DNA of 64,000 nucleotides from Diadema setosum. Lineage: Eukaryota > Echinodermata > Echinoidea > Diadematoida > Diadematidae. The stretch is taken from NCBI GenBank assembly GCA_033980235.1, contig CM067065.1, forward strand, positions 24,751,337 through 24,815,336, in the 5' to 3' direction. Within the stretch, counting starts at the first letter, position 1. Every line of letters begins with the position of its first letter. The position numbers and the translations under genes were made by a program. This document shows, in pieces, positions 11,480-23,580 of this stretch. The notes beneath the pieces were generated by a model, which saw only the letters and a program-made list of their open reading frames with translations, was not told where the DNA came from and searched no databases.

Positions 11480-11745
11480 CCGGAGGTGGCGTGTCTGTGT
11501 GGATAAGAGCGTTCGTCTTTGAACGATGAACGTGGTATGGATTGTGGGTTCGAACTCATGCGAAGCCCGACACGTTTAACTTTCTGCAAGGCACTTGTCC
11601 ACATTGCTCCTCTCCACCCAGGAATGAAAATGGGTACTCGGTTAAAAAGAAAGTTTATGCAGGCTGATCTGCCTGATCAGCTTGTGCGCCCCTGTAACTA
11701 TTGCTGCGAGTGTATAAAATGCGTTATACAAAAAAAAAAAAAAAA
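11480..11745 (+). mobile_element. tRNA-derived SINE
   Basis: The head has an A-box-like TGTGTGGATAAGAGCG (about 11496-11511) and a B box GGGTTCGAACTC (11546-11557). The body has ATTGCTCCTCTCCACCCAGG and ATGGGTACTCGGT, and the element ends in an A-rich tract (about 11729-11745). No protein is encoded. The tRNA-like head differs from that of the SINE just to the left, so this is a second family. Confidence 0.7.
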
Positions 11746-13310
11746 TCTAGACATTATAATTATCATCATTACTATGATTATTAATATTGCTTTATCATTA
11801 CTATAACTATCATAGTTATTGTTATTATTATTATTGTTATTGCTATCACTATTTTCAGAAGCCTTTGATTAATTTGTTACGTATTTTGTGTGTGTCTAAT
11901 CAGTAGCAATGTCAGGAGCTCTGTTACATCACAACGCAGTAGAGTATATTTACATAGTAGCTGCGCTATACACATTTGTCTCATTATTATTATCATTAGT
12001 AGTAGTATTATTATCAATATAATGATTTGAGGTTCATAGAAAAGTCTCCAAAACTCCTGGGTTTTCTGGATAAACCCACCTTCAACGTTAACAATATCAA
12101 GTGTTGTAATATAAATTGGTTGTATTTTGACGTCATTGGGATTTCCCAATCTAGGTTTTCATCATGAAACAATATTTTTCCTTAAATCCGTCAATCACCG
12201 ACGCCCCAGTAAATCGCAATGGCTACACTGATATTTTGAGGCACCGGGTCTTTTTATTTGAGATATAGTGAATAAGTCCGCCCAGGAAAAAAAGAAATCA
12301 AGCAACAACCGTATCCACCTCCACTTGTTTATTTGCAGGGCTTTTACTATACACACAGGCATATTTTGCTTTCCTTTTGAGGTTGAATCATTTTCGTATT
12401 ATCCATACTTCCTGGTTATGTACCTGAGGCAAAGCTATACGTCCGTACCTGTATTTATCTATTAATTTGTTTGTTTGTTGTTGCTTTTTCTTGCTACATT
12501 ACTGTCTTTGTTTTTCTATCTATCATCAATTTGATATTGCATCTATATATAACTAGATTCGGCTTTCAGCTAGCCAACGTAAACAAACAAAACAAAACAC
12601 AACAAACAAAACAAAAAATCCCTAGTTCATCTAACTTTTATAATGCTATGCATAGCATTTGTTCTGCTTGTGTAAGCGAAAATCCCCCAAACAACCTTTA
12701 AGTATACGATAGCAGTGCTGATTATTTTGTTTAATTGTTGAGTTTGCACTTTGATAGACGTGGAAGGAAAAACTTCAGAATTATTTGAAATCATTGTTAC
12801 TTATTGAACATAGTCCACAGAAAGGTTGATTCTATGTTTCCTCATCACAATCAGGCCAATGATGTAAAAATCCCATGGCGCAATAGATAGAGAGAGGCCC
12901 GCCATGAACAGATGTAGTGAATGCTGTAATAGACGGATGATTCAATCAAATGCAGAAACGCCCCCAACACCGCACCGTCATACGCGTACCGAACTAGTAC
13001 TGGATGAACACCTTCATAACATTGCATTACCCTTCCTTTGAAAGAATATGAAATGAAGATGATTCAGCATTACAGCCCATTGATGTATAAACACAGCTAT
13101 TGATTGGAAGAAACATCCATAATGAATAATCACAATATCATTAAAACACATAATATACAATGTATACCGACCTCAACAATGTCAGTTTCCATATCAAAAT
13201 TCAAATAAATTTAGCCGTCCTGTACATATCATTATTATTCATAAACATGACTGTGTCACAAAGTAAGAAAAAAATAAATAATCAGCTTATTAATGATCAG
13301 AGTTCACATG
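11746..13310. other. Intergenic stretch, no gene seen
   Basis: AT-rich DNA with degenerate ATT/TAT triplet runs (about 11750-11850 and 11980-12020) and AAAC-rich tracts near 12585-12620. Open frames of up to about 90 codons are present but none shows recognisable motifs. Confidence 0.4.
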
Positions 13311-13497
13311 CAGGGGCGGATTCAGGAATTCCTTAAAGAGGGGGCGCGTTTACAAAATTAAAGGGGAAGGGGGTGCACGCACCCCTCCCCCATTTTTCTT
13401 TTTATTTCTTTTTTTTTTCAACAACAACAACAACAACAAAAATAATAATAAAGGGGGAGGCGTGCGCCCGGTGCGGTCCTCCATGGATCCGCCACTG
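13311..13497. mobile_element. hAT-like non-autonomous element, 5-bp target duplication
   Basis: The left end CAGGGGCGGATTCAGG (13311 on) matches the reverse complement of the right end GGATCCGCCACTG (to 13497). ACATG flanks both sides (13306-13310 and 13498-13502), a clean 5-bp target duplication. The 187-bp interior has G runs, C runs and (CAA)n and (ATA)n tracts. Termini of the CAG-GGGC type suggest hAT, although that superfamily usually makes 8-bp duplications. Confidence 0.65.
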
Positions 13498-13823
13498 ACA
13501 TGTATGGTTTTGTTCTCACAGCACACTCAAGCCACTCATGTAAACATTTCATGATTCAATGGAGATTGACACGCTATAAACAGTTAAAGGGGATGTTGTT
13601 TTTTACTCAAGTTGTAAACAAGTGGCCCATGAACTCCCGACGCTTCAAGGTCATGTACGTGATAAGATTTGAACTTTGAACATGTACACAGAATGGCAGA
13701 CATACACGGACACAATCACACAAATTTAAAGATTAAGAAATAAAAAGATCCACCATGATGATCTATTCTTACATTATAACATAACATACAGTCGAACATG
13801 AACATGCGCAGTATAGTTGCTTT

Positions 13824-14054
13824 TCATTGAAAGGGGTAACGCCTATATATCCTGCAGCGGTAGCGATGTTTAGCGTCACGCAATAATTCACCTACATTTG
13901 GCTTCTTGCCAAAGTTTGTCAGGGATTCCCATTTGCTGGCTGGAATGTGTGTATTTGCATTTAGAGTACTGGTAACAGAAAGTTCGGCCATACTTTCTCG
14001 ACACTCTTGTTCAGTGTCTTTCAAAGCAGGTGAGTGACAACTCGTATCAATCAT
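13824..14054 (-). CDS. Possible orphan coding fragment
   Basis: A 76-codon minus-strand open frame includes ASKWESLTNFGKKPNVGELL, whose composition looks more protein-like than most chance frames here. I recognise no family, and no flanking exons were found. It could be an exon of a gene outside the window, a transposon fragment, or chance. The surrounding 13500-14558 otherwise shows nothing but AT-rich DNA. Confidence 0.2.
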   Translation of the reverse strand: MIDTSCHSPALKDTEQECRESMAELSVTSTLNANTHIPASKWESLTNFGKKPNVGELLRDAKHRYRCRIYRRYPFQ

Positions 14055-14558
14055 GCTTCGTTGAGTTAGTCTGTGTTTCTAGATATTGCTTATCCAGTCA
14101 AGAAGTGATGAATTTTGCTACTTGAACAGCATAAGTATCATACTTGTTTATTCGAATGTGATTGTACAATGTACATTCAATATGTGTGTATCATATATCA
14201 TGCGAGACATCTGCCACGACCAGAACATGTTGCGTTGTGAAATATATAACGTGCATGGAAGAAAAGAATGAAGTTTGAGTTTGACGTTGCTCTCAATATA
14301 CAATACTAACCTAAAAAATACTGTTTTATAGCTATGTTCCAGGTTTAAAATCAGGATAATGTATGTTCAGTGTGCTAAGGAAGTAAAAATACAAAAAAGA
14401 AATATATATTTATATGACAAACATGAAATATCTTTTGGCGAAATGACGTTATATGTATTTCCCTGTTGAAATATTTTTGACTTGTGCAAAGTGGGTATTT
14501 AGGGGATAATTATTCTTTTAATCATCTAGCAAAATTATTTAATATTGCACTATTGTAT

Positions 14559-14885
14559 GTGACCGTGCATCACAAAACTAACAAAAAGTCACACCTCTTG
14601 ATTTTATATAGGTACTAAAAAAAAAGGGGGGGGGGAGTCGGGTCAACCGAGTGAATCTTGAGTTTTCATAATCAAAGAGCTGTCCTTCTACATTATTCTT
14701 CAGTTTGTTATCATTACATGAGTGGGAAAGTGTGTTTTGAACAATTTTTCTACAACTATTTTATTTTTTTTTTGGGGGGGGGGGGGCAGGTATGTCTTTG
14801 GGACCCCTGTTCATTTCTTGTTCAAATCCTTGGCGCACTCTCGAAGTCTTAGGACTTTTTGTTGGTTTTGTAATGTAGGGTCACA
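14559..14885 (+). mobile_element. TGTGACC-family MITE, internally deleted
   Basis: The left end TGTGACCGTGCATCACAAAA (14559 on) and the right end, reading GTTGGTTTTGTAATGTAGGG then TCACA at 14885, are inverted copies of one terminus. The copy is only 327 bp against about 693 bp for 61403-62095, so most of the interior is gone. G-rich runs lie at about 14625-14636 and 14775-14787. Confidence 0.7.
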
Positions 14886-15098
14886 TATCATGACACATAT
14901 CAAGACTATCATTTTGTTCTCTTGTTAGACCCTGACGACAGCCATGTCATACCAAAAGCTTTTATGTGAGAGCATTAATTGCATGTCTTCCCATTATTAA
15001 AAACATTCAGTTGTATGCGTGTGGGTGAGCAGTGGGTTGACCCATTTCCGATGGGGACGAGCGATGATTTGTCTGTGGTATATGGTCACATAAGTGTT

Positions 15099-15103
15099 GA
15101 TTA

Positions 15104-15136
<33 letters not shown>

Positions 15137-15172
15137 CATACATATATATATATATATACATATAATCATATC
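15099..15172. repeat. (TA)n microsatellite upstream of the ankyrin gene
   Basis: A TA dinucleotide tract with a few CA interruptions lies about 450 bp upstream of the start codon of the ankyrin-Death gene. The rest of 14886-15627 shows no coding region or clear promoter motif. A possible 3' splice site (TTTCACAG near 15400) would matter only if there is a non-coding upstream exon. Confidence 0.6.
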
Positions 15173-15627
15173 TTTTATGTTTGCAATGGATTATAACTAC
15201 TGAAAGGTTTCAATGTCTTTTAAGGGTTCTTTTTTAATTACATGAGGCGGTTATGATTGTAATTGGCTATGATGACTCCACGAAATTAGCACACTCAAAA
15301 CAACACAGTAATTACATTTCAAAATAAGCCTTAAACTTCTATGCATAAATATGCATAACAACATAACAACATTCCTTTTATTTTCTCATTGCTTTCACAG
15401 ATATTCTTGACGTGGTTAACTTAAGGGGACTGAGCAATGAAAATCTTCAAAAAAAATACATTTAATGGAGATGTACACCAGCTGATAAAAAAAAGAAAAA
15501 AAATCTGTACGCAAATAATCCTGAGCATGTGTAAATTCACACCTACCACGTGCCATCTACCTTGTCAAAAGGAATCGGTCTACAAGCCCCTATACATGTG
15601 ATGTGAATAAGTGACTGAGAAGAAAAG

Positions 15628-18600
15628 ATGGGAAATGTCGCTAGAAAAAGAAGTGCTTCAAAAGTCAGTACGACCATTATCTCTAACTATCTCACGGTAT
15701 TACACGATGCATGTAAAAGCGGACAACGAGAAGTTGTACAACATGCTGTTGAAAAAGGAGCTGACGTCAGTGCAACTGATGAACATGATCATACTCCCCT
15801 CATGCTTGCATCTATGGAGGGACACCGAAGTGTTGTTGCTTACCTTTTAGACCATGGAGCCGATGTGAACGCAGCAACTCCTGACGGCATCAGTCCCTTG
15901 TACATTGCATGCGAAAATGGACATCTCACAGTTGTTAAAATCCTTGTCGACAAAGGAGCAGACGTAAACAGAGCAAGGAAGGACGGTGTTACACCTTTAC
16001 ATAGAGCCTGTGAGAATGGACATGTAGAAGTTGCTCACCATCTTCTTGAACAAGGAGCTGACGTGAATGCATCTGACGAAAAGGGTTTGTGTTCCCTTAA
16101 CATAGCATCAATAAGAGGACACCATGGTATTGTTTCTCATCTTTTAGACTATGGAGGCGACGTGAATGCGGTAAACATTTCTGGAAATAGTTCGTTGCAT
16201 TTTGCCTGTAGAAATGGAAATCTCACTATAGCCAAAATTCTTGTCGACAGGGGAGCGGACATGAATACTACCACCAACGTTGGTGTTACACCTTTGCAAA
16301 GAGCTTGTGAAAACAAACATGTCGAAGTGGTAAAGTTTCTTGTTGAACAAGGTGCTGACGTAAATGCAGCTGATGAAAATGGTTTCAATCCCCTCTTTGT
16401 TGCATCAATGAAAGGACACAAAAGTGTTGTTTATCATCTTTTAGATCATGGAGCTAACGTTAATGCAGGAACCGCTGATGGCATCACTCCGTTGCATACT
16501 GCATGCGGCAATGGACACGTAGCGGTTGCCAAATTCATCGTTGATAGGGGGGCAGATGTAAATACTTCCAGTAAAATTGGTGTCACACCTTTACACAGAG
16601 CGTGTAAGAATGGACATGCAGAAGTTGTACGCTATCTTCTTGAACAAGGAGCTGACGTGAATGCGTCTAGCGACAAAGGTTTCAGTTCACTCTTCTTTGC
16701 TTCAATGGAAGGACATCGAAGTGTTTTTTCTTACCTCTTAGACCATGGAGCTATTGTCAATACAGTAACTGTCGACGGTATCACTCCATTGCAAATAGCA
16801 TGTGAAAATGGACATTTATCTCTTGCCACAATAATTGTCGACAGCGGAGCAGACCTTGATACTGCTGCGAAAAATGGTCAGACAGCTTTACATAGGGCAA
16901 GTGCAAATGGACATGTAGACGTTGCGCACTATCTTCTTGAAAAAGGAGCTGACGTGAATGTTTCTGACGAAAACGGTTTCTGTCCCCTAATCCTTGCATC
17001 TAGAAAAGGACACCAAAATATTGTTTCCCTTCTTTTAGACCGTGCAGCTGACGTAAATGTTGCTGATGGAAGAGGTTTCAATCCCCTTATTATCGCATCC
17101 ATGGAAGGACACCGAAATGTTGTTCATAGCCTCTTACATCATGGAGCTGATATCAATGCTGCTACGGTTGACGGTATAGGTCCGTTGCATGTTGCATGCG
17201 ACAATGGCCATCTTTCAGTAGTTAAAATCCTTCTTGACAAGGAAGCAAATTTGAATACTACCACGGAAGTTGGTATTACACCTTTACAACGAGCATGTAA
17301 GAATGGACATGTAGAAGTTGCAAAATATCTTATTGATTGTGGAGCTGACGTGAATGCGTCTAACGAGAAAGGTTTCAATCCCCTAATCCTTGCAGCTATG
17401 AAAGGACATCAACATATTATTTCCCGCCTTCTAGACCAAGGAGCTGATGTGAATTCATCTAACGAAAGGGGTTTGAGTTCCCTCATCTTTGCATGTATAA
17501 AAAGTCACCAAAGTGTTGTTTCCCTTCTCTTAGACCGTGGAGCTGACGTAAATGCTGTTGATGGAAGAGGTTTCAACGCGCTTATTATCGCATCTATGGA
17601 AGGACACCAAAATGTTGTTCATAGCCTCTTACACCATGGAGCTGATATCAATGCTGCCACTGTTGACGGTATAGGTCCGTTGTACATTGCATGCGACAAT
17701 GGTCATCTTACAGTTGCCGAAATCCTTGTTGCCAAGGGAGCAGAAGTGAACACTATCACGAAATTTGGTGGTACACCTTTACAAAGAGCTTGCAAGAATG
17801 GACATGTAGAAGTTGCAGATTATCTTCTTAAACAAGGAGCTGACGCGAATGTGTGTAACGACAAAGGTTTCAATCCACTCTTCCTTGCTTCTATCGAAGG
17901 ACACCAACGCGTTGTTTCCTATCTGTTAGATTATGAAGTTAATTCCAATGCATTAACCATTCTTGGTATCACTCCTTTGCACGTTGCATGTGAAAATGGA
18001 CATCTTACAGTCGCCAAAGTCTTTGTCGATAGGGGATCAGACGTGAATGCTGTCGCGAAAAATGGTGACACACCTTTACAGGGAGCATGTTCGAATGGAC
18101 ATTTAGATGTTGTAAAGTATCTTCTTGAACACGGAGCTAGCGTAAATGCTTCTAATGAGAATGGTTTCAGTCCCCTTATTGTTGCATCTATGAAAGGACA
18201 CCAACGCGTTGTTTCCCATCTTTTAAACCATGGAGCTGACCTAAATGAAACAGACATTGACGGTGACAGTTCGTTGCTTATTGCGTGCGAAAATGGACAT
18301 CTCACAATTTCCAAAATCCTTGTGGGCAGGGGAGCAGACGTAAACAGAGCAAGGAAGGACGGTGTTACACCTTTACATAGAGCATGTGAGAATGGACATG
18401 TAGAAGTTGCACACTATGTTTTTGAACAAGGAGCTGACGTTAATGCATCCGACGAAAATGGTTTAAATCCCCTTATCCTTGCATCCATGGAAGGATGCCA
18501 AAGTGTTGTTTCATACCTTTTAGACCAAGGAGCTGATCTTAATGCGATAGATATTGACGGTGATAATTCGTTGCTTGTTGCCTGCGAAAACGGACATCTC

Positions 18601-21600
18601 ACAGTTGTCAAAATTCTCGTTGACAGGGGAGCAGACGTGAATGCGTCCGCGAAAAATGGTTGTACAGCTTATCAAAAGGCATATCAGAATAGACATGAAG
18701 ACGTTGCGCAGTATCTTGTTGAACACGGAGCTGAAGTGAATGGGTCAATTGGTGCATCTGGAAAAGAATACAAAAATAATGTCGGGGATTTTTTAGACCA
18801 AGGACTTGATGTAACTTCCGTTAACGATAGAGTTTTCAATCCCCTCCTTATGGCATCCATGAGAGGACATGAAGATGATGTTTGTTGCCTTTTAGATCAT
18901 GGGGCCAATGTCAATGCAGTAACCGTTCATGGTATTAGTGCGTTGCATGTTGCATGCGACAATGGTCATCTTGGAGTTGTCAAAATCCTTGTTGAGAGGA
19001 AAGCAGACGTGAATATTTTTGATAAAACCGGTTCTACACCATTACATTGTGCAAGTATCAGAGGACATCTAAAAGTTACACAGTATCTTAGGGAGAAAGA
19101 AGCTGACGTAAATGCTGCTGATAAAGAGGGATTCAATCCCCTCATCTTTGCATCTATGAAAGGACACCAAAGTACTGTTTCCTTCCTTTTAGATCATGGA
19201 GCTGATGTAAATGCTGGTACTACTCTCGGTTACAGTCCTTTGCACAGTGCATGTCGAAATGGATATGTCATAGTTGCCAAAATCCTTGTCGACAGGGGAG
19301 CAGACGTGCATGCTGGCGAGAAATATGGCTCAAAACCCATCCATTATGCAAGTTTAAGAGGACACCAAGATGTTGTACAGTATCTCGTTGAACAAGAAGC
19401 TGATGCAAATGCTACAAATAGATATGGTTTAAATCCTCTCATCGTTGCATCTCTTGAAGGGCAGCAAAGTGTTTGTTCTTACCTTTTAGATAATGGGGCT
19501 GATGTGAATGCATTAACCATTGACGGTGACAGTTCGTTGCATTATGCATGCTGGAATGGGCATCTGTCACTGGCAAAAATTATTGTCGACAGGGGAGGGG
19601 ACGTAAATGCAGCCAACAAAGACGGTATAACACCCTTGCATTTTGCAAGCCTTGCTGGACATCTAGAAGTTTTACAGTATCTTATTGAACAAAACGCTGT
19701 CGTCAATGCTGCAAATAGATGGGGATTCAATTCTCTCATCGTTGCATCTAGGAATGGAAAACAAAGTTTTGTTTCCCACCTTCTAGACCACGGAGCTGAC
19801 GTGAATGCAGTAACCATTGGTGGGAACAGTTCATTGCATTTTGCATGCATAAATGGGCATCTGACGGTTGCCCAAATCCTTGTCGATAGGGGAGCAGACG
19901 TGAATACTGTCAATGCGAATGGTGTAACACCATTACAAAGAGCATGTGAGAAAGGATATACAGAAGTTGCACACTATCTGTTGGATAAAGGAGCTGATGA
20001 GAAGGGGTGCAACCCCCTCATCATTGCATCTATAAAAGGAGAGAAAAGTATCATTTCAGACGTTTTTTGTCAAAGGTCGTTGCATTATGCGTGCAAAATG
20101 TACCTCTCTGATCTTACAGGCGCCAAAAAAATTGTCGACAGGAAAGCAGAAATGAGTACTCTCACAAAAGATGTGGACCGGCATTTACGAATGGCGTGTG
20201 AGAATGGGAACTTAGACGCTGCACATCATTTTCTAGCACGAGAAGCTGATGTAAATGCAGCTAATGAAAATGGTTTCAATCCCATCATGCTTGCATCCAT
20301 GAAAGGACACACAGAAATTGCTTCCCTCCTTTTAGACCAGAGAGCTGATGTGCACTCAGTAACTATCGACGGGGAAAGCTCTCTACATATTGCGTGTGAA
20401 CATGGACATCTCGGAATTGCCATAATGCTTGTCAACAGGGGAGCACATGTTAATGCTACGAAAAACGACGGTGGGACACCTTTACACAGAGCATGTGAAA
20501 ATGGACATGTAGAAGTTACAAGCTATCTTCTTGAACAGGGAGCTAGCATAAATTCCCCTGATGATCAAGGTTTCGATGCCATCAGTCTTGCAGCTATGAA
20601 TGGACATCGACATATTGTTTCTCTTCTTTTTACTGGTCTTCGCAGGCAGCATGTAGGTGATTCTACTTTTGTTGACGAAATAGCGGAAGAGAATGGAAAA
20701 GATGAAGGTGGTGTGACACCTGAACACAATGCAGTCCAGAGAGTTGATGAAGTTCCAGACCCTTACGTGGAAAATGGAAGAGATCACAGTCCTCTGTGTG
20801 AGGAAACTCGAGGAGGAAACTCGCCAGTCGATTCATTTGTCAAGGAGGAATATGCTAACGTTGACATTTCGAATGACACATCCCTTTGCAATGCTGCTGC
20901 AGATGGTCACCTTGACAATGTAATATATCTCATCGACAAAGGTGCTGATGTGAATAAACCAACAACAGATGGCCTTACACCCCTTCATTTGGCAGCAAAA
21001 CATGGATATATTGACACTGTAAAATATCTCATCGACAAAGGTGCTGATGTGAATAAACCAACACCAGATGGCCTTACACCCCTTCATTTGGCAACTGAAC
21101 ATGGGTATCTTGACACTGTAAAACATCTCATCGACAAAGGTTCTGATGTGAATAAACCAAAAACAGATGGCCTTACACCCCTTCATTTGGCAGCTAAACA
21201 TGGATATCTTGAGGTTGTCAAATATTTGATCTCCAAACCTGCCAAAGTAGAGACCACAGATACTGATACGGTACGTAAAGCTGGTTGTGAAATAGCACAG
21301 ACAACGTTTGGTTTCAGTTTCCGAATGTAATGACATAAGAAAGAGAAATGTTTTCGGTCATTTCTTCTAGATTGCAACTTTCAGTCTCTGTTTATAGTTA
21401 GTTCTTCATGATTCTAAGTCTATGAAAATCATTACAGGATATAGAATAGATATGCTATACTAATTTTCTTTATGAAGGATCGTATTATATATGTGTATCA
21501 GTGTTCATCAACAGCAGAATTATTATTTCAGCTGGAATAATGTTTGTTTTTTTTTTTTTGGTTTTTTGTTTCTTGATTTTCAAGGATTTTGGACTGATAA

Positions 21601-21784
21601 ATAGCACCGATTGTGCAGGCAACACACCACTGCACCTCGCCACAATGCATGGCCACTCATCTGTGATAGAGGCTCTCGTGGATCGCTTTGCTGACCTGAA
21701 TGTTCCTGATTGCGATGGTCGAACGTGTCTTCACACAGCTGTCAAACTCTGCGACAATGGGGTTTGAGACTAATTTGTTCCTTT

Positions 21785-21823
<39 letters not shown>

Positions 21824-23532
21824 TTGGGGGGGGGGGATGGGGGCTGGTGGCAAACGTGGTGGGGGGGGGGGGGAATGTTCCGCGGAACCTTCTGAACCCC
21901 CCCCCCCCCCCCCCCCCCATTTAGTTATAGGCCTGGAATATTCCTGCGATTTTCGTTTGGTTTTTGGTTTTGATAACAGCATGGATCACAAATTTCATTT
22001 CACGTCTCTCATACATCCTGTAGGTCGTGATGAAAATTATTATGTTCCGATTGTGGCGTCATCAAATCATATGGTAATACCCATGCAGAAAAGCAACCAG
22101 AAGGGTGCACAGTATAAGGGTTAACATACCCTTTTGCTAAGCCTTTTTTAAAGCCACAATATGCCGGGAAAATAGTACAGTGAATACACTTTATTTTTGA
22201 CTTTCTACTTTCTATTATTAATACAAGGAAAAACAAAATATAGATTTTCCCGGCCAATTTCGCACTTTTTTTTACAGTCCAATTCCTAATGGCTGCATTC
22301 AATTTAGCACAATTTAGCCTAGATGGAATGTTCTGTATTTCAATTTTATAATCTGTTCATTCAAATTCGTTTTGGAGCATTCAAATTACCTTAAACATCA
22401 TTCAAATCAGCACTTTTTCAGTTCAAATTCGATTAAAGACTAGCACCATTTCGCAAATCGTTCATTCAATTTAGAATTATATAGTCACGCGAGCACGTAT
22501 ACGCTGCGCTCGTTCATTCGAAGTCATTCTTGGGTATCCAATTTCGCATTTACTGCATTCAATTTAGCAGACACGTTTATGCTTTTATTCCTTTTTCCCA
22601 TTTTCATTCATCATAGGTATTGTGTGCAAGCATCTTAAAATTTTCGTATTCATTCTTCATTTTGATATTACCTTTGCAACAGTACTTTCAAAATATGTTT
22701 ATGTGTTTATAATGTTCGATAGCATTATTTCATTCACAGATACATTAATCTAAAGTTTGTTTTGACATTAATTGGGAGAAGGAGGTTTCAATTTACATCG
22801 TGATTTTTTCTTTCATCTGCATGTTTCATTATTTTCATTTGGTGGGTGTTATATTGCGTTAATCATAATTAGGAATAAAGTTCTTGTATCAGTTCTAGCC
22901 ATCAATTTGTCAAGGTTATTACCCTCAAATGCTTCTATGATTCTTTCCCTGTCTTCTTGAGTTGATACGCCTGTATCTAACTCGTGCTGCCATGACTGGA
23001 CATAAGACAGTGAAGTTAATCTATCGTACTGGTGCATGTAGAGTTCTGATAACATGTATGAAAAAGAGGAGCGTTACAAAATAACAAACTTTAGTTTATT
23101 TAGGGTTAAAGATACCTTTACTATATACTTAATAGTTAGTAGATGAAACAAAAATTCACATTTAAGTACGTATAAATCAAGGTTCTCGCCTTTTCGAAAT
23201 AGAAATAACATTACGCAAATTTGAATAAACATGTTTGGAATTTGACTGCTCATACGCGAAATTGAATGACTGAAATACCATTTTCCGCCAGTGCTGGCGA
23301 ATTTGATTGACTGAAGAGCACGTGCCAATTTCAATGCCCATTTTACGAATTCGAAAGGTCCATGTGCGAATTTCATTGATCAAAATGCTAAATTGAACGA
23401 ACAAGTTGCAATTTTGAATGACAGAATGTGCAGCAACGAGGATTTTCGCTAAATTGAATGAACCTTTTATCAAATAGACTGACAAAAGTACGAAATTGGC
23501 CGGGAAAACAAACACTAGGGTAAAAAAAAAAA

Positions 23533-23580
<48 letters not shown>

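Larger units (their letters stand above)
15628..21270 (+). other. Exon 1: 5.6-kb single exon with ~51 + 4 ankyrin repeats
   Basis: The open frame runs on to a stop at 21330, but the last 19 residues lack ankyrin character, and GTACGT at 21271 makes a good phase-0 donor. Joining it to 21585 completes the interrupted ankyrin repeat (..ETTDTDT joined to DFGLINSTDCAG). Repeats follow a three-type order: A (FNPL..ASMKGH..LLDHG), B (ITPL..ACENGHL..LVDRG) and C (VTPL..ACENGHVEV..LLEQG). Degenerate repeats lie near 18740-18830 and 19990-20160. Long open frames on the opposite strand are shadows of the repeats. Confidence 0.85.

Noticed and set aside
21271..21330. The C-terminal extension VRKAGCEIAQTTFGFSFRM as the true end of the ankyrin protein
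   Set aside because: It has no ankyrin character and follows a good splice donor. Splicing to 21585 completes the interrupted repeat. An intron-retained isoform is still possible.
20833..21336. Long minus-strand frames opposite the ankyrin exon (also at 16149, 17931, 19542 and others)
   Set aside because: They are shadows of the ankyrin repeats: the 99-bp period lets reverse frames stay open, and they follow the repeat and not codon preference.
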